This document shows positions 1-9,970 of a DNA stretch of 42,662 nt, piece after piece. The position numbers and the translations under genes are program-made. The notes under the pieces were generated by a model. That model was given only the letters and a program-made list of their open reading frames with translations. It searched no databases and was not told where the DNA came from. Every line of letters begins with the position of its first letter. The first letter of the stretch is position 1. This DNA is from Actinomortierella ambigua. Its lineage: Eukaryota; Mortierellomycota; Mortierellomycetes; Mortierellales; Mortierellaceae. The stretch spans positions 1-42,662 of the forward strand of contig JAAAJB010000301.1 in the NCBI GenBank assembly GCA_016098155.1, given 5' to 3'.

Positions 1-250
1 ATGTGTGCGTTTGCGCGTTTGTGTGTGTCTCTGTCTGTCTGCCTGTCTGTTTGTCCTTCTGTCTGTCTGTCCTGCCACTTACCATTCCCCTTTTCAACGG
101 AATGTAAGTCTACTTCCATCTCCAAGTAGGCGTGATAGCGCATGATAAGCAGGGAACGGTACAACTTGAATGCACGTATTCGAGTAAGGAAAGGGAGGGT
201 CGTCTTCTCCTCCTTCTCCCAGTCCCTTTCTTTCTGTGAAGAAGAAGAAT

Positions 251-291
<41 letters not shown>

Positions 292-1697
292 AAGAGAGAG
301 AAAGAGAGAGAGAAAGAAAAGAAAGAGAGAAAAGAAAGAGGAAGAGAAGGGTGTTTATGTGTCTGTCTGCCTCTCCTTCACTCCTTCCCCCCTGTCTCCC
401 CTTCGTCCCTCCCCCATCCACCCCCTCTTTCCTTCTTCTTCGCCTTTTGTCTCCCTATGTCTTTCTAGCTCTTTCTTTCTTTCCTTTGTACTCGAGAGGG
501 TGTTGGCTTCTCTCCTCAGCGTGTTTTTCCCTCCTTCGAGATTCTGTCACCCTTGTATTTGCCCTTTTTTTTCTTCTGTTCTTCTCGTTCTCTTGCAGCA
601 TGTTGTGGATAATACGCAGCGTTGGGTGGTTATTCTGGTCCATGCACAGCGTGAAAAAGAAGACGAAGAGAAAACAATGATGCATGTTGTCTAATGCCGT
701 TCAATTGCCTTTTCCTTTTTGTTTCCTTTCTTTCTCACTTACTCACCCACACACGCACACTCTCTCTCACTCTCTCTCTGTCTCTCGTTCGCTCACTCGT
801 TCTCTCCCTCACTTGTCCTATGGTCCACCTTCCACTCCCCGCTCACCCTGTTCGCTGCTCGTCCACCTGCTTGATCGAAAATTGCCTTGAAATCTCGCGC
901 ATTCCTTGGTTTGGTCCGGGGTATCTTCCTCGCACAACAACATATATCGTCCTTTGCCATCCGATCCCCTAATCCTTGCCATGAGAAAAAATCCAGGTAC
1001 GGGCCACATCCGATTCACCCTGCCGTATGCCCCCTCTGCCCCCTCCACCCTACCCTACCTCCTTCCCCATTACCCCCCCTCTCCTTACTATCTCCCTCTT
1101 GCTCTCCCTTCTCCCGTACCGGCATAAGCGAATGCAAACGCTTATATAGGATTCTACCACACCAGAAATTGGAAAAAGTTGCTGAACTTTTTCTCACTTT
1201 TTCTCTCCGTCAAAAAAAAGTCTGGCCACCTTCTTGGATTTATACGTTGGACAAACCATCCCGACAAAAAACCACCTCGCCCTTCCCCTTCTCCCCTACC
1301 TTCCCCACCCCCTTACGCCCGCATCTCCTCAGTATCCTTGCACTCTATTCCACGTAAGTGACCGAGAGGCCAACGACATAGAAGTCACCAACCGGTAGTG
1401 ATATATAGAATGTGGTTCTTAACGACAACTTCTACTTTTTTCTTATTTCCTTTTCTTGATCCTGAACACTGCAACCTCACTCTTCCTCAATCACAATTAT
1501 CCATTGACCATCAGCCACATCCCTTAAAGTTGGTGGTGCTTTCAGATCCCTATCCGAAAACGCCACCAATTCCCCTTTTTCCACCTACATACCTTGATCC
1601 CATACAACCAATCACATCACTCCTTTCCCTTGCTCGGTCCCCCCCCCAACGACTACCTCTTCACACGCGTCCCATCTTCCGACCTTAACCTACTGAC
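1..1697. other. Simple-repeat and pyrimidine-rich upstream region
   Basis: No gene is recognised here. The first 80 bases are a degenerate TCTG/GT repeat. A (GA)n/(GAAA)n tract lies at about 250-335. From about 690 to 1690 the plus strand is strongly CT-rich, with runs such as CTCTCTCACTCTCTCT near 760. ORFs in this stretch translate to Ser/Leu/Pro-rich low complexity and have no codon-usage signature like that of the real exons downstream. The CT-rich stretch leads directly into the small gene at 1698, so it is probably its promoter and 5' leader. A TATATA-like element lies at about 1400. Confidence 0.6.
248..335. repeat. (GA)n / (GAAA)n microsatellite
   Basis: A purine-only tract made of GA dinucleotides interrupted by AAAG units. 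Similar CT tracts, that is GA on the other strand, recur near 2325-2475, 5725-5815, 6280-6320 and 9825-9860. Confidence 0.9.
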
Positions 1698-2075
1698 ATG
1701 TCAGCCTTGCACCAGCATCCGATCGACGACTATGTGAGCTTCGACAGCCTTCCTTCCAGCGTCGCCCCGCGTTCGGCCCCTTCTGCTCAGGCGCTGTTGC
1801 AGCTCCTCTCGAGTTCGAACCAGTTCTCGAACAGCGCGACAGCATCGGCGGCTGCGGGAGGGTTCAAGGGCTGCTTGGACGACGAGTGTCCCTCGCCTAC
1901 ATCGCCAACGCTTCCTTCGTCCTCGTCTTCAGTCTCGTCGTCTTCGTCATCCTCACCGACGTCTTCCCCTCGATCTTCGTGGCATCATCACCATGGCTCC
2001 AACGGTGGTGTAGAGTCCAACTATGTCACGTCGGCTCTTGTGTCTGGTGGTGGACATCGACGTAACCACCAGTGA
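1698..2075 (+). CDS. Small Ser-rich orphan protein
   Basis: This 125-residue ORF begins in a good context (GACATGTCAGCC) right after a long pyrimidine-rich leader. Its codon choice is GC3-rich, like the confirmed exons in the window and unlike the flanking sequence. The N-terminal 60 residues are of mixed composition (ALLQLLSSSNQFSNS, then a CLDDEC motif). The middle is a run of Ser/Pro/Thr, followed by HHHH and a Gly/His tail. No known domain, signal peptide or membrane segment is seen. The composition suggests a disordered protein. The last codons contain GTAACC, a weak possible donor, so the C-terminus could differ if a further exon exists, but I found no matching exon. An AATAAA signal lies at 2707. 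I do not recognise the function. Confidence 0.55.
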   Translation: MSALHQHPIDDYVSFDSLPSSVAPRSAPSAQALLQLLSSSNQFSNSATASAAAGGFKGCLDDECPSPTSPTLPSSSSSVSSSSSSSPTSSPRSSWHHHHGSNGGVESNYVTSALVSGGGHRRNHQ

Positions 2076-2324
2076 TTTCCACCAATGATGAAATGCTCAT
2101 GACACCGCCCGGTCACGACCCCTCCCTTTCTTTCCCCCCCCCCTTTCAACGGATACAAGCAAGACAAGAAAAAGAAGGGCAAAGAACGACCCACGACTTT
2201 TCTCCTGCTCTCCCTCTCCTCTCGGAATTTTGATGCTCTAATGACTCTTTCTGCTATCCATCCCATGCTCTTTCCCCCACTTGATGTACACATTGTAAAT
2301 AATGCCCTCCTTCCAATGCGCCTC

Positions 2325-2475
2325 GCTCTTTCTCTCTTTCTCTTTTTCTCTCTCTCCCCTTCTCCTTCTCTCTCTCTCTTCTCTCTCTATCTCTCTCTTC
2401 TCTCTCTCTCTATTTCTCCTCTCACTCTCTCTATTTCTCCTCTCACTCTCTCTATTTCTCTCACTCTCTCCCGTG
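2325..2475. repeat. CT-rich minisatellite in the 3' region of the Ser-rich gene
   Basis: A pyrimidine tract of CTCTCT units. At about 2405-2475 an imperfect unit of roughly 21 bases, built on CTCTATTTCTCCTCTCA, is repeated about three times. ORFs through it on both strands are pure low complexity. Confidence 0.8.
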
Positions 2476-2500
2476 CGCATTATTGACGTTCCAACTACCT

Positions 2501-2541
2501 TCTCCGGCTCTCTAATGTGTTTGGCGAGATAGAGCCGGAGA
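2501..2541 (+). other. 11-bp perfect inverted repeat (3' UTR hairpin)
   Basis: TCTCCGGCTCT at 2501-2511 pairs perfectly with AGAGCCGGAGA at 2531-2541 across a 19-base loop. It lies between the stop codon of the Ser-rich gene (2075) and the AATAAA at 2707, so it would fold in that gene's 3' UTR if the transcript extends that far. Confidence 0.6.
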
Positions 2542-2706
2542 CCCTTTCACATGCTTAATGTCTCCTCACCTTAATCCTTTTTGATTTCTCCATTGTTGAT
2601 CTATTTTCTTATTCTTTTTCGCTAATGCCACACCTGTAACTTTGCTTTTCAATGTCCCCACCCCCCACCCCAAAAGTTTGCTTGTACCATAACTTATGCC
2701 CTAACG

Positions 2707-2712
2707 AATAAA
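2707..2712 (+). terminator. AATAAA polyadenylation signal of the Ser-rich gene
   Basis: AATAAA in an AT-rich context about 630 bases after the stop codon at 2075. The assignment rests on motif and position only. Confidence 0.4.
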
Positions 2713-5700
2713 TCGTGTTACGACCTTACTCAACTTTGTGATGCCTCCTTCAAACCCCCTTGCCCTTTTGTATCTGCATGCTCAGACAACCACCCCCTCC
2801 CTTCTCCTCTCCTCTCCCTTCGTCCTTTTTTTTTCTTTCCATCCCTTTTCTCTACCGAGTACTGGGATTGGTCCACCTGTCACCTTGGTTGGTCTACTGT
2901 GAATATCTCGTAGATATGTGTGTAACAATAATGATTCGAAAATGAAATACATAGATATACATAGATATATTATTGATCTGGCTTGTGATGCGGAATCATC
3001 GCCGGCTTTTCCCTCATCGAGAACAGCCAGCCGTCAATCACGTCCACCTGATTCTGCAAAAATGTGTATTCCAGCGATGTCGAAGAAGACGAGGCTTGAG
3101 GTCGGCCCTGAAGAGGCTGATGTCTATCGGCGAGTCAATTTTGTATACAATATTAGGCGACGGGATCAAAGCTGCTTCATATCTCCTCACAAGCCTCGTC
3201 CCCTTCTACTTGGTATACCTGTATTCATTCTCAAGGTGTGTGCTGTGGAGGGCACGTTGAAGCGGAGTATTGGGCAGTGCCGAGCGGTGATGGATGTAAA
3301 TGGGACCATCGGGCATTGTGGGGCAAATAGGGTTACTTTGAGTCTAAATCAAATGCATTAAACCAGCTGTGTTAGGAAGGGTTGCACCCAGCTGGACACG
3401 TTGCCCGATTGGTGGCAACGTGAGACTGTTTTTTTTATGTGGGGGTGGGAGGAGGGGGGTGTCAGACTTACAGAGGCGGTGTGACCAGGAGGGATCATGA
3501 TCTCCACAGACCGTTGCAGCATCGGATGGTGTAACAAAAACGAGGATCGGTCAAGAGGTTCCTTCTCGGGAATTAACCGTTGCCTTGTGAAGATAGGGAC
3601 GCCAAACTAAGCAATTCGGGAAAAACAGGGGAGGAAGGGGGACGGGTGAGCACAAAAACAGGGGGGGGAGAGGAGGCTAAATATTCCACTGTTGTATTGT
3701 TGTTACATCGAATTAAGAGGGTAAACAAACCTCGTCCTCTGTGTTGAACCAACTCTGTACAGGCTTCGTAGGCTGGTTCTGTGCTCTAGATTCACTGCCG
3801 ATGTTTAGTTTGTCGACAGAATGCTTGTCTGTTTTGGAAGGGGAGAAAAGGTCTGAGCTGAATGATTCAGCAAGGGACTCTTCGTTGGCAGGGACTTGTT
3901 GTACACTTGGCATTTGGATATAAGATAGAGGGGGAGACAATGCAACGTGACAGGAAGAGGATGAAGGAGGGTGGGGTGTCGTTGGAAGACGTGAATTAGG
4001 AATTGCGTGAATGAATGTAAATGTGAAAGAGAAAATGAAGGTGAAGGTGAGAATGAATGTAAAAGTGAATGTGAAGACCCGGGGTTTATCAATGTCTCCA
4101 TCCTCCCGTTTTCTGAACTCAGCTTCCCGAAATCGGAACCATTGCTTGTCTCAAAATTAGCTTGTTTGTTTGTTTGGTGCACCCTATGTATTCTTTCTGG
4201 CCTTGCCGTGCATCTACATCGCGATAAAAATGACGACGCTAGGCGACGTGAGCGCCTGCGACTATGCATTACCTCATGTATTGTCGTTCTGCTGACTCAA
4301 AAGCAGGACATAACCTGAGTTTGATCGAGCCCTAATGGTCGGTCCTGAGAAACATCTTTCGCGCATGGCTGAGGAGAGCGAGATCAGCAAAATTGAGAGA
4401 TGGGGGTTCTGAGGGGATGAGGCAAGGTGGGGCACAAAAATGCAAAGTACGAACAACAGAAAGTATAAATCTGTAGGATGTATTATTACATAATTTTGTG
4501 TTTTGCCCTGACCCTACAGGGGTCCGAGCCACTGTGGGGAGGGGGCTATTTCGGTCCCGCCTGGCCTTTCTTTCAGTCCGCTGGTCACACACTGGCGAAA
4601 TTTCCGAGATCGTCGCTTCTGAAAGGAGGCTTACCATAAGCTCTGCTGAGGACACGGGAGAGAGAAAAGACACAGAGAGAGAGAGAAAGGGAGATCAGAG
4701 TGGTCAATGCTGCCTTTTTGTCTGCAGTGGTCATCGCGTGGTCTATTCTCAAGCTGTCATTTTGCCTTCAAAGTTGCGAAACCAGTTCGGCGAGCAAAAA
4801 GCATAGAGACATTTGTCAGTAACAAGAATGACCAAGCGCCTACCAAAGAGGAAGAGGGTGCAGGGGCGGCAATCGCGTCATTAGTAAACATCAGTACGTT
4901 TTCTTATCGCTTCGTACATCAGGGATTCTGGTTGGTGTCTGATCTTTGTCCTGTCCTAGACTACGTGCTAGTACGTGAACGCCCGACTCTGGCGAGCTCG
5001 GTACATTGTCAGGTACAGGGTGTTGCTAAGCCTAGTGACACTGACCGTTCTACGTGCTAGATGGTGTAGTGAATGTAGAGACGCCGGAGTTTCCTGGCCA
5101 CCTACGCTTGGGGCACGCACCCTCTCCGTCTATGCGCAGTTCATCGACGATGCACTACTGAGGTGTTTGTGAGAGTTTGAGAGGAGACTGTCTGTCTTTT
5201 CCTTCTTCTTGTTTCTTCCTTGCTTAGCAGCTACGCGAAAGATGACGTTAGTAGTAGTCTAGACCCTTCTGTCAAATATCATATCTGAGGCACCACTTAC
5301 AACCCCCCTGCCTTCACGATTAGGCTGTGCTGTCAATTTACCCGTGGACAGATGGTGTAGGTTGTCCTGAATTATATGGATAGACTGCGGGTAGGGTTCG
5401 TGCTAAGAGAGGGAGTGTGTCACCCCCAGGGAGCAATATCAATATATAGTTGACAACGTGTAGAGGGGGATGAAAGTGGATAGGTCCGGCAAGGGTGTTA
5501 CTCAAGCCAATCAGTAAGAGGGCTCGACCCTGTTCAGACACCAAAACCAAAGAGAAGGAAGGGGGGAAGGGGGAGGGGGGAGGAAATTTCGTCCGCCAGG
5601 CTCATTCGCTCAATTTGGTCACTCCAAATTGTCCAGCTGGACGACCTTGACATTTTAGGCGTGCTGCGATTGTTTACCCGGGAGAGGAGACTGAGAGAGA

Positions 5701-6881
5701 ATGAGCAGCCAACCAACCAGAGAGAACCGTTCCCTCTCTCTCCCTCTCTCTCTCTCTCTGTCTCTGACCCTCTCTCTCTCTCTCTCTCGCACTCTCTCCC
5801 TCTCCATCAGCCCTCCTCCCCTCATTAAAGAGACGGGTGGAATGTTCCACACTGGTTCAGCCTACCTTGAGAACAGCCTTCTTCTCATCCTGAGCAAGGA
5901 GGGGGAGGGGCAGTGTTCTTTCCGTAGCATGGTGTCAGCCAGCCGGAAGAGGGCAGTGGGTTAACAGAGTGTCCTCAGCCACGCAATGTGAGGGATTTTC
6001 GAGCGAATAAGATGCAAAAAAGGAGCAAGAGAGAAATGTTTTGTCCACCAGGACAGGAACAATCGTTTTCCGAGGGTGAGAACAGATGGTGGAAAAGGAA
6101 ATCGAATCTCTTCTGACCTCCTTTCTGTCGGGCCATATGCCCGTGGGGATGACAAGCGGCACGGATGAAAGAAAGGAGGGCGAACGTGTTTGGGTGTGGT
6201 GGCAATTATGGGTCGGCCTGGGCGGTGCAGGTCCCTCTATATCACTATGTCACTATGTCACTCACTCTCGCCTCCCCCACTCTCTCTCTCACTCTCACTC
6301 TCTCTCGCTCTCTCGTACCCTCTCTCCAATACCCACCTGCCTGCTTCACCCCTGCCTTACCAGTGCTCACGCAAAGCAGAGGGAAAACAAAAAAAAAGAG
6401 GGATGGCACACACCACACACTATTTTTCCCCTCCCCCCCTCCCCTCTGGGAGATTGACAGAGCCCATTTTATTTTTCCAGGTTTTTGCGAATCTCGGTAC
6501 AGCTGAGACGAAGGGCGTGTGCCTCATTCTTGCCAAATTTGAACAACGATTATCCTGCTGGAGTCGAGTCCACAGGTCACTCTTTTCCTTATTTCTCGTC
6601 TCCCCTCGCTTCTTTCTTTCTTCTTTCTCTCTCTCTCTCACTCTTTCCCCATCCTCATACCACTCTGCACACACACCCTTCTCTCCCCTCCATCCGTCCG
6701 TTGTCGATCTCTTTTCTCCACTCTCCTCATCACATTCTCCATGAACTCTTGCCTCTAATCCTCCCAGATTGCATCATCGGTCCATTCCTCTTGCTCTCTT
6801 CATCCTTCCCCTCCTTCCCGTCCTTCTTCTCCTTCACCTCCTCTCCTTTCCCCTACCCTTACCCTGCCAAATATTGTCACC
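2713..6881. other. Gene-poor interval of about 4.2 kb
   Basis: No gene with recognisable domains was found on either strand. ORFs here are short and lack the GC3-rich codon pattern of the confirmed exons. The interval holds a 9-bp hairpin at 3397-3422, degenerate GAATGT/GAATGTAAA units near 4005-4075, a CT tract at about 5725-5815 and further pyrimidine-rich sequence from 6240 to 6870 that leads into the velvet gene. The stretch 2980-3260 has slightly longer ORFs whose predicted peptides vaguely recall an ankyrin-like helix. This is too weak to call. Confidence 0.55.
3397..3422. other. Perfect 9-bp hairpin with 8-base loop
   Basis: CACGTTGCC at 3397-3405 and GGCAACGTG at 3414-3422 are exact reverse complements around an 8-base loop. 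A looser CCAGCTG/CAGCTGG pair lies just to its left (about 3363-3395). No gene is adjacent, and the function is unknown. Confidence 0.5.
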
Positions 6882-9538
6882 ATGGTCAAGTCATCTTCAT
6901 CGGGTGCCTACTGTTTTGTAAGCGGCCTCTCGGCAAAGACTCAGGCTGCGGCTGCGTAAGTTGTGCCTTCCTTTCATGACTCCCCCCCCTCCCGCCTCTC
7001 CCTCGCTCTCCTTTTGACATATTGTACCTTTTCTGAGCTGTCAAACATGTTTCTTTGGTGTACTCTTTCGAGCGCCGACCATTTACATCAGACGGCGCCC
7101 TCCCCCTTTCAACTTTCTCCCGTCCTGGGAGATTGTCTTTTCCCCAGTCTCTCCCTTCCCGATATTTTGTTTTTGCTCTATCTGTTTCTCTCCGCCTTCT
7201 TTCTTTGGTTGCTCGTTGCGCTTGACAATCCCTGGAGCCCACCCTTATTTGCGCCGAAATGTCTATTCATATCTCGTTTTGGGATTGCGCCTAAATTGAT
7301 TGGGTTACGTGGTGTGCTGTTCCTCGGTAATCTGGACCACTGCCATCCCTTTTTTTGTCATGTCGCTTCCCCCTTTGGACACAAAAAAATGGCTCTCATC
7401 CCCTTTGTGCCCTTGTACTCGTGCCTTCTTTTTTCCTCTCCTGTCCTCCGCTTTGCGGGCTCGGTCGTAGTTTACATTCGTTACCCTTGTTTGCTCTGAT
7501 ATGCTCACCTGCCTCGCTTTTTTTTCACCTCACTCACTCTCAACTCTCACTCTCTACTATACTACCCTGCAGCAAATCCAAATATGTCCTCAACATCCGC
7601 CAACAACCTGTCAAGGCCAAGGTGTGCGGTCAGAAGGAGCGCGACCGTCGACCCGTCGACCCCCCACCCATTGTCCAAATCAAACTGGCTGACCCTTCCC
7701 TCGACCGTAATAAGTAAGTACCGCTGGCCTCTAAAAAGTCCACTTGGACTGTGACCTATCAGTGATGGCTCCATCCTCCGCTGTCGGGTAAATTAGTCAA
7801 ATAGCTTTTGATTACAAGGCTGCTGACATCTCTTTCTCTCTTTTGCATTGAAATGACGAATAGGGATTATCTTCAAAGTCCATATCTGTTCATGTGCTGC
7901 AACCTTGTCCATGCTAGCGAGCCGATGGGTGACATTGTTGCGCCTGCCCATCGCGTTTTGGCCGGTACAGTCGTATCATCCTTGCACCGCCTCAAAGACG
8001 TCGATAACTCGGACGGTGGCTTCTTCGTCTTTGGTGACATGTCTGTACGCGTCGAAGGTCACTTCTGTTTGCGCTTCACGCTCTTTGAGCTTATCGATGG
8101 TGAAGTAATTCAGGTCATGTCCATGGTCTCCGACCCACTGACCGTCTACTCAAGCAAGAACTTTCCAGGCATGTCCGAGTCTACCTTCTTGTCACGGTGC
8201 TTCTCCGACCAGGGTGTCCGCATCCGCATCCGCAAGGACCATCACGTCAAGCCCAAGCGTCCTCTCTCGGCTGATGATGGAGATGCACCAAGCCATGCCA
8301 TCCACAGCCCACCACTTTCCAGCCATGAGGCTGACCTAAGTGCAAGCGACTATGAGGGCCTCCCTTCCAAGCGGTCAAGACACGCAACTGGATCTATGTC
8401 GGGATATGCCAAACCGCCACATGACCGTCAGTTGTCACTCGAGTCGGACCATCGCCTGCCTCACTCGCAGGATGTGATGGCCGATGACCACGAGCATAGT
8501 CCTTCACGTCCTCTGCGGGACCCGCACTACCATGAGGCTCGACCTGGTGCTGAGCACTCAGCATGGCCCCACTATCCCCACTACCCGCCGATTTCCCGCC
8601 ACGGATATGCCGACTATCCTCCCCCACCTCCACACCATGACCCACGCTATCCGTATCCTCCACCAGCCTATGGTTCGTCCTACTACAAATACTCTTATCC
8701 CACGGAGACTCATCACCATGAGCATGGAGGCTATGAGCAAGAAAGGCCTCCATATAGCTGGGCACCTCATCACGAGGCAGGCCCATCTTCTGGCCACCCG
8801 CACCCGTACCTCTACTACCCTCATCCCCATCACCCTCACTCTGTATATAGTCACCCATATCCCCCACCACCCCACCACCGCTACCCTTACCCACCACCCA
8901 TTCCAGAGGGCCGACCACACCCTTCCGCAGGCTATCCTGCCGCCTCCGAGAGCCCCGTGATGAGAGAGCGAAGCAAGAGCATGTCACAGCAGCGCCACCA
9001 GAAACACTCTATTACGTCTACAACATGCCCGTCCCTTGCCGAACACCGCCACTCAATTGCTAGCAGCAAGCACAGCCGGACGCCGTCCATGTCGTCCCAA
9101 CCTAGTGAGGGTGCATTTTCACCTCCACACCCGTACTCGCCACCGGAGCTTCAGCATGCCCATCGGCCGTCACAAAAGACGACAACACCACCGATGTCGT
9201 TAGACAGGGTGGCCATGCTTCCACCTGCAGCTGTCCGTGTGTCCGACTCGCCCTCGTACAAATCTTTGCATGGTGCGCCGGCCTCACCTGTGTCGCCGAC
9301 GTCCTCTAACGAGTCGTCATCGTCGTCATCGTCGTCGTCGTCTTCACGGCTACATCTACCGTCTCTCTCGCAGAGCACGTCGTTGGCATCGACATCCTCT
9401 TCACCGGCAGACCGGATTCAGCTACCTCCCATCCATGAACTGTCATCACCGCCCAAAACTTCGTACGTGATGGAACCTGGCCAGATCCGTGACCACTTTC
9501 AAGAGCGGCAAGCACCATACTACTATGTGAATCATTAG
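6882..9538 (+). CDS. Velvet-domain regulator, VosA/VelB/VelC-like
   Basis: A nuclear regulator of the velvet family, which in fungi controls sporulation and secondary metabolism through a Rel-like DNA-binding and dimerising domain. The model has three exons: 6882-6955, 7573-7713 and 7864-9538, giving 629 residues. Donors are GTAAGT at both introns. The start ATG sits in CACCATGG, and phases 2 and 2 match across both introns. Exon 2 carries the velvet hallmark IRQQPVKAKVCG followed by RRPVDPPPIVQI. Exon 3 continues with LFMCCNLVHA, GDMSVRVEGHFCLRF and FPGMSEST, and the domain ends near residue 205. The remaining 420 residues are low complexity: His/Pro/Tyr-rich (about 280-430), then Ser-rich with a Ser run near residue 560. 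The N-terminal position of the domain favours VosA/VelB over VeA. The exact subfamily is not decided. Confidence 0.9.
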
Positions 9539-9564
9539 GTCCAACAATAAGGAAATACAGAAAA

Positions 9565-9570
9565 AATAAA
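9565..9570 (+). terminator. AATAAA signal of the velvet gene
   Basis: AATAAA 27 bases after the velvet stop codon, in an A-rich context. It is unusually close to the stop, which would give a very short 3' UTR. Confidence 0.5.
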
Positions 9571-9970
9571 CAATCAGCACAAAATCAGCATAGTAGTAGC
9601 GAAGTACTTGTAGACTCTAAAATTTGTGGGATGCGGGGGATAAGGTGGGAGGGGGCTGGGGACTGGGCTTCTCATGATCGTGGAGGCTCCTTGTTATGCA
9701 ATCACAGCCGTGCAATCTGGAAATCTGTCCAATAGTCGAGTGCCACAGCACCTCTCCCCTCCCTCCTCTACAATCAGTGCTCTGTTACTTTCCCCGAATC
9801 AGGCTTTTATATTCCTCTCTATCCTTCTTTCTCTTTCTCTATCTCTCTCTCTCTCTCCCCTACAGACAGACATTGCTGCCTGCTTCATCCTTCTTCTCCA
9901 CTTCTTCATTACACGCCTCCGACTTCTCTCTGCTTATCGACCTTTCACATTACTTCCATCCTAGCCCAAC
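9571..9970. other. Promoter/leader interval upstream of the DnaJ co-chaperone gene
   Basis: About 400 bases with no coding signal. The distal half is A/G-rich. From about 9740 to 9960 the plus strand is CT-rich (CTCTCTATCTCTCTCT near 9835) and runs into the start codon at 9971, the same leader style as seen before the velvet and bHLH genes. Confidence 0.5.

Noticed and set aside
110..1361. Several overlapping ORFs of 60-156 codons on both strands
   Set aside because: They translate to Ser/Leu/Pro or Arg/Glu runs from CT/GA microsatellites, overlap each other in many frames, and show no domain or codon bias.
2973..3260. ORF with a faint ankyrin-like helix (GDGIKAASYLL)
   Set aside because: Only one short helix resembles the motif. 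There is no second repeat, no splice-compatible neighbouring exon and no GC3 bias.
3713..4318. Overlapping ORFs on both strands near 3.7-4.3 kb
   Set aside because: Composition follows degenerate GAATGT-type repeats and AT-rich DNA. No domain, no consistent splice structure.
8394..8987. 197-codon minus-strand ORF inside the velvet gene
   Set aside because: It is a shadow of the His/Pro/Tyr-rich velvet tail and has no independent features.
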